Shown here piece after piece: positions 9,745 through 18,011 of a stretch of 51,195 bases of DNA. The translations under genes were made by a program, and so were the position numbers. Every line of letters begins with the position of its first letter. Within the stretch, counting starts at the first letter, position 1. Below the pieces are notes generated by a model. The model was not told where the DNA came from, ran no database searches, and saw only the letters and a list, made by a program, of their open reading frames with translations. Origin of the DNA: Actinomycetota bacterium (GTDB lineage: Bacteria > Actinomycetota > Acidimicrobiia > Acidimicrobiales > Acidimicrobilacustridaceae); the NCBI GenBank assembly GCA_016185305.1, contig JACPNV010000028.1, positions 1 through 51,195 on the forward strand. Direction: 5' to 3'.

Positions 9745-9816
9745 CCCCGGGCGCCCTCGCACGGACGGCCCCAACGTGTCCGGTGCAGCCCTTGTGCCGG
9801 TGAGCAAGACTGTGTC

Positions 9817-12051
9817 ATGACCATCGGGCAGAGCGCCGACGCCCACGGCTCCGAAGCAGAGCGCGACGGGCTCCGGGCGGCGTTGGCCGCCGCCGGAACC
9901 GGCACCTGGCGCTGGAACGCCGCGACCGGACTGGTGCGCTGGGACCCCACCCTCGAAGCGTTGTGCGGCCTCGAACCCGGACAGTTCGGCGCAACGTATG
10001 AAGCGTGGCTCGCAACCTTGCATCCCGACGAGCGCGCCGGGATCCTCGCCCTCGTCCAAGAGGCGCTGGACAACCGCAGCGCCTACCGGTTCGAGCATCG
10101 GACGATCTGGCCCGATGGCACTGTCCGATGGCTCGAATGCCGTGGTGAAGTCCTCACAGATGCAGGCGGCGACGCTGTGGGGACGGTGGGCTGTGCGGTC
10201 GACATCACTGCCCGGAAGATTGCCGAGCTGGAACAGACGGCGATGCTCGAAGAAGTGCAGGGCGCCGCAGAACGACTCACCCGGCTCCAGACCATCAGCC
10301 AACAGCTCACCGCCGCGCTCAGCGTCGACGATGTCATCGCAGTCGTGATTCGGACACTCGACCCACCTGAAAGGGCGACGGCGCGGGCCCTCTGGCTTCT
10401 CGACGAAGCAACGAACCAGCTCCATCTGGCGGATCACGCGGGTATGAAACTCGAAGCCGCCGACGTGTTCCAGAGGATCGAGGTCGACGCCGACCTGCCC
10501 GGGGCCGTCGCCTTCCGAGAGCGGCGCACCGTCATCAGCCCATCCCAGGCCGACAGCGTCGAACGGTTCCCGCTCCTCGACGGCGCCCCCAGGACCAGCG
10601 ATGGCTTCATCGCTGTCCCACTCGTCATCGAAACTTTTGCTCTCGGCGTCATCGCGTTCGGGTACAACGGGCCCCTCGACGAACGCGAGGTCAGCTTCCT
10701 CGAAGCGGCCGCCGGCAACATCGCCGAGACACTTCAACGGGTTCGTCTCGCCGACGCCCTCCAACGCCGCTCGGAGGAAATCGCGTTCTTCGCCGACATC
10801 GCGCGAGCGGCCATCGTCGCTACCGACCACCGGGACCTCATGCAACGGATCGCTGGCACCGTCGTACCCCAACTCGGCGACATCTGCCTCATCCACTTCG
10901 TCCCCGAACCAGGGTCAGTCCCCGAAACAGTGATCGCTCACAGCGACCTCCCCGGCGGACCTTGGCCCGACGATCTCACCAATCTGTTTGCTCTCGACCC
11001 CACTGCCCAGCACGGCATCGCCCGAGTCATGCAGACCGGCGAACCCGAGTTCATCCCGGACCTCACCCCAGACATCGTGGCGGCGGCAGCCTCCAGATCA
11101 GGCCACCACGACCCTGACATCCGGCGCGCACTCGTCGGCTTGAACCTTTCGAGCGCCATCACCGTCCCCGTGGTGTCGGAGAAACAAATCATCGGCGCGC
11201 TGCAAGTGCTTGCCCGCCAAGGCGGGCCGCGGCACAGCGAGCGCGATGTCGATCTCGTCCAGGGCGTCGCATCCGGGATCGGCGACGCGATCGCCAGCCG
11301 CTGGCTCACCGACCAACACCGCCACATCTCAACCACACTTCAACGAGCCTTCCTTCCGCCAGCCCTTCCGGCAATCCCAGGTCTTGACGTCGTCGCTGCC
11401 TACTGGCCGGCCGGAGCCGCCAGCGAGGTCGGCGGTGACTTCTACGACGTCTTCGCCATCGGCGAAGACCGCTGGGCCATCCTCATCGGCGACGCCTGCG
11501 GGACCGGACCTGACGCGGCCGCAACCGCTGCAATAGCCCGACACACGGCGCGCGCTGCTGCCCGCCACGGTCTTGGCCATCACGAGGTGCTCGAATGGGT
11601 CAACCAAGCCGTCAAGTACTCCGACCGAAACCTCTTCTGCACAGCCTGCTACGCCACCATTCACATCCGGCCCGCCGACAACTCGATCGACCTCGACATC
11701 GGCACTGCCGGGCACCCACTCCCCATCAACGTCGGCGCCGATGCTGTCTCCTCGCTCGGCGCGCCGGGAACCCTGCTCGGCGTCTTCGACGACCCGACCT
11801 TCGCCGTCAGCCGCCACCGCCTCGACGCCGGGAACGCAGTCGTCTTCTACACCGACGGCATCACCGACCTTCCCGGCCCGGCCGGCCGCACCGAACACGA
11901 CCTCCAGAATCTCCTCGCCCAGCAACACGCCAGATCCGCCCACGACTACATCGCCCTGCTGAAGCGCGATCTGGACGAACGCGTCTCGAACACGTACCGA
12001 GCCGATGACGTCGCCGTTCTCGTCATCGTGAACAGGTCAACATCCGAGTAG
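9817..12051 (+). CDS. PAS-GAF-GAF-SpoIIE serine phosphatase (RsbU-like)
   Basis: This 744-residue soluble protein has a PAS/PAC domain (about 14-130, ending VGCAVDITARKIAELE) and a short coiled linker. GAF-like domains follow at about 150-310 and 325-495, then a SpoIIE/PP2C phosphatase at about 515-740. Metal-site blocks are present: SEVGGDFYDVF, IGDACGTG, FYTDGITDL and RADDVAVLVIV. It should dephosphorylate the STAS antagonists encoded upstream in response to a ligand, light or redox signal sensed by PAS/GAF; the signal cannot be told from sequence. It lies 72 bp after the second STAS gene and ends the run of plus-strand genes. Confidence 0.9.
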   Translation: MTIGQSADAHGSEAERDGLRAALAAAGTGTWRWNAATGLVRWDPTLEALCGLEPGQFGATYEAWLATLHPDERAGILALVQEALDNRSAYRFEHRTIWPDGTVRWLECRGEVLTDAGGDAVGTVGCAVDITARKIAELEQTAMLEEVQGAAERLTRLQTISQQLTAALSVDDVIAVVIRTLDPPERATARALWLLDEATNQLHLADHAGMKLEAADVFQRIEVDADLPGAVAFRERRTVISPSQADSVERFPLLDGAPRTSDGFIAVPLVIETFALGVIAFGYNGPLDEREVSFLEAAAGNIAETLQRVRLADALQRRSEEIAFFADIARAAIVATDHRDLMQRIAGTVVPQLGDICLIHFVPEPGSVPETVIAHSDLPGGPWPDDLTNLFALDPTAQHGIARVMQTGEPEFIPDLTPDIVAAAASRSGHHDPDIRRALVGLNLSSAITVPVVSEKQIIGALQVLARQGGPRHSERDVDLVQGVASGIGDAIASRWLTDQHRHISTTLQRAFLPPALPAIPGLDVVAAYWPAGAASEVGGDFYDVFAIGEDRWAILIGDACGTGPDAAATAAIARHTARAAARHGLGHHEVLEWVNQAVKYSDRNLFCTACYATIHIRPADNSIDLDIGTAGHPLPINVGADAVSSLGAPGTLLGVFDDPTFAVSRHRLDAGNAVVFYTDGITDLPGPAGRTEHDLQNLLAQQHARSAHDYIALLKRDLDERVSNTYRADDVAVLVIVNRSTSE

Positions 12052-12158
12052 GGTTGTGTGCGCGCGTATAGGGATCCACGGCTTCCCTGTCGAAGGGCTC
12101 GACGATGAGTTCGGACAGTTGTGCAGGCGGGACTTGAGATCCATGCCCTTCTCTTCGG

Positions 12159-12308
12159 TCAAGGTTGGCGAGCGCGACCCGTGGGCCCGGCGGAGAAGAG
12201 GCCCGCGAATCGCTTGGGTTGCGCGGTCTGGCCGATGATCGCGAACGCGGTGACGGTCAGTCCGCCGTTGAGTACCTTCGCCAGCAACGGCAAGAGACCG
12301 CTGCTCAT
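12159..12308 (-). pseudogene. DUF3147-like membrane protein remnant
   Basis: The 49-residue reading begins MSSGLLPLLAKVLNGG and reaches AQPKRFAGLFSAGPT before it shifts into arginine-rich sequence. KRFAGLFSAAPSVALA is the hallmark of small DUF3147-type membrane proteins; removing one base near 12182 restores a VALANL continuation. The start overlaps the stop of the upstream cinA remnant (ATGA). It is a frameshifted fragment of a small integral membrane protein that once formed an operon with the CinA-like gene. Confidence 0.55.
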
Positions 12309-12806
12309 CGCACCAGCTCCCGGTCCCTCGCACCGGGCCGAAGGTGCTCGTCGAGGAGCCCCAACGCGGCGTCCACCGCGGCGACACGTGCCTAGTGAGC
12401 GTTGCCATGGTCGAGGCGCCAGCGGCGACTGATGATGTGCCCCGCGACGAACGACGCGCCGAACACGAGCCCGACCGGTTGATCCTCCTGGCGCTCGGGT
12501 CCGGCGACGCCGGCCACGGCTACGGCGGCCTCGACGCAGAGAGCCGGGCCACCCCACGGCCATGGCTTCAGCACACACCGCGCTGATCACGGGGCCGTCG
12601 GGCACGCCGAGCAGGCCTCGTTTCATGTCGCTGTGGTAGGCGACCAGGTCGCCGGCAAAGATCTCGCCGGAGTCCGGAGTTTCGGCGATCCGTGCGGCCA
12701 AGAGTCCGCCGGTCAGGGACTCGCTCACCGCGAGGCGCCAGAGGCGCCCGCGTAGCCGCTCCAGCGTCGGTGCCGGATTCTGCCGCACTCCGTGTGGTCG
12801 AGCCAT
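12305..12806 (-). pseudogene. CinA/PncC-like amidohydrolase pseudogene
   Basis: Start ATG 12806 is preceded by GCAGGAGGCGGCG. The N-terminal half reads RLAVSESLTGGLLAARIAE and VAYHSDMKRGLLGVPDG, a better match to the family than the copy at 6552. After AVCAEAMAVG the frame is lost. The continuation AVAVAGVAGPERQEDQPVGL is in another frame, and AVDAALGLLDEHL in a third leads to TGA at 12305-12307. So at least two indels have destroyed it. Losing this copy while keeping the one at 6552 suggests redundancy. Confidence 0.75.
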
Positions 12807-12820
12807 CGCCGCCTCCTGCG

Positions 12821-13363
12821 TCAAGGAGTGTAGGCAACGGCTTGGGCCAGCTCGTCCTTGGTCATCGCCGAGCGGCCGGGAATCTCGGCGGCTTGGGCTT
12901 GGCGGTACAGCTCGTCCTTGGTCAGATCGACATCGGGGCGCCGTCCCTTGTTCACCTGAGCTTCGAGCTCGTTGGGATCGAGGGTCTCGAGGCGCTCAGC
13001 GGCCTTCTCGAGCAGCTGCGGGAAGACCTCGTGTTCTTCTTCGTGGACGTGGTGGGCGATGCCGGCTTTCACCATGTCGAGCGCGGCGCCGAAGCCGGGC
13101 GCGGCATGTAGTTCGTCGAGTTGGGCAAGGCCGTCGCGGGCGAGGCCGTGTTCGGTTTCGGCCTCGGTTTCGGTCTTTTGGCCAAGCACCTCGGAGACGA
13201 TCGGGTACAGGTACTGCTCCTCGATCGCCATGTGGGTAGCCAGCGCATCGGTGAGCTCGGCTACGAGCTGGTCCCGCCGCGTGCCCGGGTCAGTGTCCTG
13301 GAGTCGGTCCATCAGTTGTTCGGCCTTGCGGTGCTCCTGGATGAGGTGCTCGATCACGTCCAC
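12821..13363 (-). CDS. Hemerythrin-like HHE-domain protein with C-terminal SAP/Rho-N-like motif
   Basis: The GTG at 13363 follows GGAGG with good spacing and gives 180 residues. The four-helix HHE fold is marked by VIEHLIQEHRKAEQLM, ATHMAIEEQYLYPIV and AHHVHEEEHEVFPQLLE, whose His/Glu residues would bind a di-iron centre that handles oxygen or nitric oxide. The last 45 residues (LTKDELYRQAQAAEIPGR, then MTKDELAQAV) look like a small Rho-N/SAP-type helical module, common at the end of actinobacterial stress proteins. A longer frame upstream lacks coding character. Confidence 0.88.
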   Translation of the reverse strand: MDVIEHLIQEHRKAEQLMDRLQDTDPGTRRDQLVAELTDALATHMAIEEQYLYPIVSEVLGQKTETEAETEHGLARDGLAQLDELHAAPGFGAALDMVKAGIAHHVHEEEHEVFPQLLEKAAERLETLDPNELEAQVNKGRRPDVDLTKDELYRQAQAAEIPGRSAMTKDELAQAVAYTP

Positions 13364-13583
13364 GGGGATACCTCCGCTTGTGGTATGGCTTGTCGGACTG
13401 GAGAACATCGCTGGTGCGGGCGGCGCAGACACCCCCCATGGCGCGTGCACAGCAAGATGGGGTTGTTCATCGAGCTGGGTCAGAGCGGCGAGCAGGCCTT
13501 CATCAGAAGCGGGTGCTCTGCTCCCGGTGAAGGCAGGCATGATGCTCTTGTACCCGGGACAGTGCCGTTCCATGCGTGTCGCC

Positions 13584-15014
13584 TCAATCTGTCACCGTGG
13601 TGATCAACAGCGCGACGGCGCACAGGCCCATGAGGCTGGCGGTGCCCCAGCCGAGGATGGTGGCGACCCGCCGGTTGCGATGCTCGCCCATGATCGACCG
13701 GTCTGATGCGATGAGCATCACGACAACGAGGAACGGGGCCGCGGCGATGCCGTTGATCACGGCGACGACGACGAGTAGCGACATCGGGTCGACTCCAAGC
13801 AGACTGAGCGCCGTACCGCCGACTGTGCCGAGGCCGACCAGCGCGTAGAACAGGGGGGCCTGGCGGACACGCTCAGAGAAGCCCCAGTCCTGGCCGAGCA
13901 GGCCAGCGATGCCGGTAGACGCGGACCCCGCGAGGACGGGTATGGCGAGCATGCCCGAACCGATGAATCCGAGCGCGAACAGCATCGACGCGGCGTTTCC
14001 CGCGGCCGGTTTGAGCGCAGAGGCGGCATCGGCGGCACTGTTCACGTCGGCGGCGCCCTGAGCGCCGATCGTGGCGCCAGTGGCGACGATGATCGCGAAC
14101 ATCACGAGGTTCGAGAACCCGATGCCGAAGAACACATCGAAGCGGGACCGTCGCTCCTTGCGCTGAGCCTTCTTGGTGGTCCGGTCCGACAGGGTCGTGG
14201 CTTCGTCACCGTTGCGGCCGTCGGCTTCGAGCTCCTCGACACGGTGCGCGGACTGCCAGAAGAACAGGTACGGCGAGATCGTGGTGCCGAGCACGGCGAC
14301 GAGCAACGCGAAGTACTCGGCCGACAGCTCGATATGGGGCACGAAGGTGTAGAGGGCGACGTCGCGCCAGGACACACCGGCGAAGAAGAGGACGACGATG
14401 TAAACGAGCAGGGCCAGGCATAGGAACTTGAAGACGCGGGCGATGGTCTCGAACGAGCCGGTGATGATCAGCACGGTGACGGCGAGCCCGGCGACCCCTG
14501 CCCACAACTCGATCGGGCCGGCGCCGAGGAGGTTCATGCCGGCCCCGACGGCGAGGACATCGGCGGTGATGTTCAGTGTGTTGGCGACAAGGAGCGTGAT
14601 GAGCAAGAGCCCGACGACCCGAGTGCCCCAGCGGCCGAAACGGGTGCGGGCGAGCTCGCCGAGATTCTTGCCGGTGGTCAGGGCCGTGCGGTCGCAGATC
14701 TCCTGCACGGTGGCCGAGAGGGGGAACGTGAGCAGCGCGGCCCACAGCAGCCCGTACTGGTACTGGGCGCCCGCCTGTGAGTAGGTCGCGATGCCCGAGG
14801 GGTCATCGTCGGACGCGCCCGTGACGAGCCCCGGTCCTAACGACTTGAGGTACCCCCGCCAACCTGGGTGCTCGTCATCCTGAGCATCGCCTACTTCATC
14901 AGAGTCGATCGGAGCCACACCCTCGCGATCGGGAGCGTCCAGACCCAACCAGCGGGTACCGTCGATCGTCGGCGCCCACTCAGAGGTCACGGGTGCCCCT
15001 TCGACCTCTGTCAT
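13584..15014 (-). CDS. Nramp-family divalent metal transporter, atypical binding motifs
   Basis: The ATG at 15014 (MTEVEGAPV) follows GGGGAGG and gives 476 residues with about 11 hydrophobic segments after a 70-residue acidic N-terminal tail. TM1 reads GASDDDPSGIATYSQAGAQ, aligning with the Nramp DPGN motif but as DPSG. The TM6 equivalent reads GTTISPYLFFWQSA where canonical members have ATIMPHN. Both metal-ligand motifs are therefore altered: Asn is replaced by Gly, Met by Ser and His by Tyr. It may carry Mn, Mg or another ion; substrate cannot be assigned. A charged cytoplasmic loop lies near residues 265-290. Confidence 0.85.
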   Translation of the reverse strand: MTEVEGAPVTSEWAPTIDGTRWLGLDAPDREGVAPIDSDEVGDAQDDEHPGWRGYLKSLGPGLVTGASDDDPSGIATYSQAGAQYQYGLLWAALLTFPLSATVQEICDRTALTTGKNLGELARTRFGRWGTRVVGLLLITLLVANTLNITADVLAVGAGMNLLGAGPIELWAGVAGLAVTVLIITGSFETIARVFKFLCLALLVYIVVLFFAGVSWRDVALYTFVPHIELSAEYFALLVAVLGTTISPYLFFWQSAHRVEELEADGRNGDEATTLSDRTTKKAQRKERRSRFDVFFGIGFSNLVMFAIIVATGATIGAQGAADVNSAADAASALKPAAGNAASMLFALGFIGSGMLAIPVLAGSASTGIAGLLGQDWGFSERVRQAPLFYALVGLGTVGGTALSLLGVDPMSLLVVVAVINGIAAAPFLVVVMLIASDRSIMGEHRNRRVATILGWGTASLMGLCAVALLITTVTD

Positions 15015-15202
15015 GTGGGCCTCCCCAGGATCGCGTGCGAACTGGCTGATATCCACCTATCCGCACTCGGGGTGTGTCATGCCTCGCCGAACACTCAACA
15101 AACGCTGAGTTCTTACGGTCGCGAATGAATCAGGCCCGAACTACTTCGAAGCCGAACGTGGCCATCGAACGTCTACCGGGCCAGTTCTCCCGGGTCGGTG
15201 GC

Positions 15203-15664
15203 TCAGCTGTAGATGGTGCGGCGTGACGCCCAGGATCGGCCGGTCAAGAGCCCTATCAGGCCGACCACGGCGCCGACGAGCACGAACATCCATGCCATGC
15301 GGTTCGTCAGCACCACGCCCTCGACGATGGGGTTGGCAACGAACAACACGACCCCGATCGCCACGAACAGCGCACCGATGAACAACCTACTTTCGCGGTC
15401 CCAGCTGGACGCGGCGGCCATAGCCAAGACGCCGAGGATCAGCGTGCCTATGGCGAGCCACGGCCGGAACGACATGCCTGCCACATTGACCGCAGGCGAA
15501 TCGAAACCCGTTCCCGTCCAGTCAAACTGGGTCAACGCGATCAGGCCGATGATCGTAGGTACGGCGGCCGCCACCAAGGCGATGAATCGGCCGATGATGT
15601 TGACGGTGTCGATCGTGTTGTCGTCCGCGACGACTGGTTGCTCGACTTGTATTCGTCTCGTCAT
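15203..15664 (-). CDS. Hypothetical four-TM membrane protein
   Basis: The ATG at 15664 (MTRRIQVEQPVV) is preceded by GGAAAGGTGA and gives 153 residues. Four hydrophobic segments follow (about 27-48, 70-88, 97-117 and 125-143), with a polar loop between the first two. The family is not recognised; small proteins of this type often sit in actinobacterial stress clusters. Upstream lies a candidate SigB/SigF-type promoter (15724-15750), and the next gene on the other strand has an identical one. Confidence 0.7.
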   Translation of the reverse strand: MTRRIQVEQPVVADDNTIDTVNIIGRFIALVAAAVPTIIGLIALTQFDWTGTGFDSPAVNVAGMSFRPWLAIGTLILGVLAMAAASSWDRESRLFIGALFVAIGVVLFVANPIVEGVVLTNRMAWMFVLVGAVVGLIGLLTGRSWASRRTIYS

Positions 15665-15723
15665 GGAGTCACCTTTCCGCTTGCCGATCTCATCCCGCTG
15701 GGTCGGGCTATGCCGAATTGGAC

Positions 15724-15750
15724 GTACCCATCGCGTCTCACGGCGAGAAC
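15724..15750 (-). promoter_or_regulatory. Candidate SigB/SigF-type promoter (leftward)
   Basis: On the minus strand the sequence reads GTTCTC, 15 bp, GGGTAC. This matches the general actinobacterial stress-sigma form (GTTT/GTTC about 17 bp before GGGTA). It would start transcription about 50 bp upstream of the membrane-protein ATG at 15664. Confidence 0.5.
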
Positions 15751-15852
15751 TCACAAACGTTCTTCGCGCGTTTCACGCCGGCATCGATCTCTTCTCACAC
15801 AACGCCCAACGCGGTCAAGGTGGAGTGGTGTGCGAGGAGCAGTTGCCGCTCG

Positions 15853-15879
15853 GTTCTCAATCCGGCCGGGAACGGGTAC
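15853..15879 (+). promoter_or_regulatory. Candidate SigB/SigF-type promoter (rightward)
   Basis: The plus strand reads GTTCTC, 15 bp, GGGTAC, identical in both boxes and spacing to the leftward site at 15724. It would drive the 50-residue membrane peptide gene at 15976 with a leader of about 90 nt. Confidence 0.5.
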
Positions 15880-15975
15880 CTCTTGGGGAAGTCGTGGCCT
15901 ACTCGCGGGTAACGAAGAGCGGAGGAAGAGACCGACTCCTTCGAGGACGCCACTCAATCGAACAAGGAGCACATT

Positions 15976-16128
15976 ATGACCATCGGTGCCGCACTCGTCG
16001 TCATCATCGTAGGTGTCGTGATCGCCCTGCTCGCCAGCCCGACGATCGGCTGGATCGTCGCAGCCGTCGGTGTGGTTGGTCTGGTTCTTGCTGCCGTATC
16101 GACCACGCAGGGGCGCAGGTCTCTTTGA
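15976..16128 (+). CDS. Small 50-residue membrane peptide
   Basis: ATG 15976 is preceded by AAGGAG at 8 bp. The peptide starts MTIGAALVVIIVGVVIALL and consists of two hydrophobic helices (about 4-20 and 24-42) joined by ASPTIGW, with a short basic tail (GRRSL). The AAGGAG site, a stress-type promoter and the compact two-helix design support a real gene. The family resembles small hydrophobic peptides common in Actinobacteria; function unknown. Confidence 0.65.
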   Translation: MTIGAALVVIIVGVVIALLASPTIGWIVAAVGVVGLVLAAVSTTQGRRSL

Positions 16129-16341
16129 CCGGACACGCCATCAGAGCAACTTCCCCTGCCCAAGAGAGTCGCGTCATGGCACGGCACATTCGATGACCGG
16201 CTGAAGCGGATCGCGCCGGTCGCGTGAAACGGGTCGGGCGACGCCGCACGAAGCGATGCCTGACGCTGTCGCATCGCGCCTTGGAACCACACGGAATCGG
16301 GACGGCGTGTCGAACCTGTACATCACCGATCAAGAGAGACG

Positions 16342-17218
16342 ATGAACGTTCTCCGCACGCCGCAACCGCCGCACACCACTCGGTCGTCTCCGTCAACGCT
16401 GTTCGTGCTGTCGCCCGCGACCGAACTCATCGTCGCCGTCGACGGCGACGGACCAGGCCAGATCGAGTTGCACGCGGGTGGTCAGGGAGCGTGGGTCGGT
16501 CGCATGAGCGCCCGGCTCGGCTGCGACGTCGAGCTTTGCGGCCCGGCATCGATGGCGGCCAATGGCGTGTGGATCGTCGATCAGCGCCAGGATGACGGAG
16601 AGCGCGACTTGGTACAGACGGGACCTCCGATGATCGATCGACACGCGTGGGACGACCTGCACAACCTGTGTGTGGTGCGCGGCATTCGCGCCGGCACCGT
16701 GGTCATCACCGGTTCGCGGGCCGCGACCGCGCCGGTGGTTCTGTTCACCCGGCTGTGCCGGGACCTGGCCTCAAACGGCATGCACGTCGTGGCCGACCTC
16801 TCCGGCTCGCAGTTGCACGCCGCCCTCGACGGGACGGTCCAGACCCTCAAGATCAGCCACACCGAGTTGATCGAGAGCGGGCTCGCTTCGAGCGATCGCG
16901 AGTCCGATCTCGTCGCCGGGATGCGTGCGTTGTCGCGGTGCGTCGGGCAACACATCGTCGTGTCGCGGTCGGCCAATCCCGCGTTGGCGATGCTTGGCAA
17001 CCACATCGGTCGCCTCGACGGTCCGACCTTCGAGCCCGTCGACGAGCACGGAGCCGGGTGCGCTCAACGCCAGCCGCCGCGGCTACGGCACTGGCCACGC
17101 CCAGGCCATCGAAGAGCTGGCCGAACACGTCTCGCTATCGTCGGTCGCCTTGGTCGACGAACTCGCCCCTTCCACAGGAGACCCCCATCTCGCGGTGATC
17201 CACGGCGCAGGAGCATGA
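16342..17218 (+). pseudogene. PfkB-family sugar kinase pseudogene with catalytic region deleted
   Basis: The first 235 residues read as a PfkB/1-phosphofructokinase-type kinase (VVITGSRAATAPVVLFTRL, VVADLSGSQLHAAL, and GPTFEPVDEHGAG). At about 17053-17060 the sequence jumps, in another frame, from EHGAG straight to GALNASRRGYGTG, which is the C-terminal part. The family segment between them, including the catalytic Asp of GAGD and the following helix (roughly 40 residues), is missing. The tail continues to TGA at 17216-17218. It is inactive. Confidence 0.78.
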
Positions 17219-17231
17219 CCAGCATGAGATC

Positions 17232-17918
17232 TTGGTGACGAACGACGATGGCTTCCGGGCCCCCGGCATCATCCAACTCGCCTCCGCAGTGTTGCAACGT
17301 GGCCACCGGCCGGTTATCGCCGCGCCATGTAAGAACATGTCGGGTATGAGCGCGGCGCTTAGCGTGGTTCGGCTCGATCAGCGGATCGACGTCGAGATCA
17401 CGCAGCTGGACGGCATCCCCGGCTACGGGGTCGACGGCCCACCCGCGCTCGCGGTGCTGGCCGCGCACCTCGGGTCGTTCGGCCACCGACCCGACGCGGT
17501 CCTCTCCGGCATCAACGCCGGGTTGAACACCGGCGCCTCGGTGCTGCATTCAGGCACGGTCGGTGCCGCGCTCACCGCCGCGAGCTTCGGCTACCGGGCG
17601 CTTGCCGTCAGCATCGCCGAGGGCGACCCGTGGCAGTTCGCCACCGCCGCAGCTGCGGCCGCCGATGGCCGACTGCAACTCGAGCTGCGCGGCCGCGCGC
17701 GGACGCCGCCGCCACCGGACTCCGACACCGCCCAGGTCGCGCGCGGCTACATCACCGCGACGCTCCTGCAATCGGTCGCCGAACGCTCGAGCAAGGACCT
17801 CGAGATGTCGGCAGGGGTCGATGCAGATGTGGCGATCCGAGCCAACGAGGCGCCGACCAACGTCGGGACGGCGGCCGATCGAACAAGCATCGACATACCC
17901 CAGCTCACCGCCACCTGA
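17232..17918 (+). CDS. surE: SurE-like 5'/3'-nucleotidase, start probably damaged
   Basis: This reads VTNDDGFRAPGIIQLA, then SGMSAALSV, YGVDGPPALAVLA and PDAVLSGINAGLN, followed by SVLHSGTVGAAL. The metal-site Asp pair, the Ser and the Asn of SurE are therefore all present. The C-terminal third is divergent. The expected start MRILVTNDDG is nearly visible: ATG at 17224 is followed by AG instead of a full codon and then ATC TTG GTG, so one base appears to be missing. Translation would have to begin at TTG 17232 or GTG 17235, cutting into the first beta strand. It may be a recent pseudogene or use the alternative start. Confidence 0.75.
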   Translation: MVTNDDGFRAPGIIQLASAVLQRGHRPVIAAPCKNMSGMSAALSVVRLDQRIDVEITQLDGIPGYGVDGPPALAVLAAHLGSFGHRPDAVLSGINAGLNTGASVLHSGTVGAALTAASFGYRALAVSIAEGDPWQFATAAAAAADGRLQLELRGRARTPPPPDSDTAQVARGYITATLLQSVAERSSKDLEMSAGVDADVAIRANEAPTNVGTAADRTSIDIPQLTAT

Positions 17919-17973
17919 ACCACCGATCGACGCCACACGCGCCTTCCGCCGGACTGGGTGCCGTGGTCGGTGA

Positions 17974-18002
17974 GTTCGACTGCTGCGGCGGGGAGCGGGT
18001 AG
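17974..18002 (+). promoter_or_regulatory. Weak GGGTAG promoter candidate before yihY
   Basis: GTTC at 17974 and GGGTAG at 17997-18002 are separated by 19 bp, 2 bp more than at the pair near 15.7 kb. If used, the transcript would begin close to the ATG at 18012 and be almost leaderless. Confidence 0.3.
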
Positions 18003-18011
18003 GTGGTCTCC

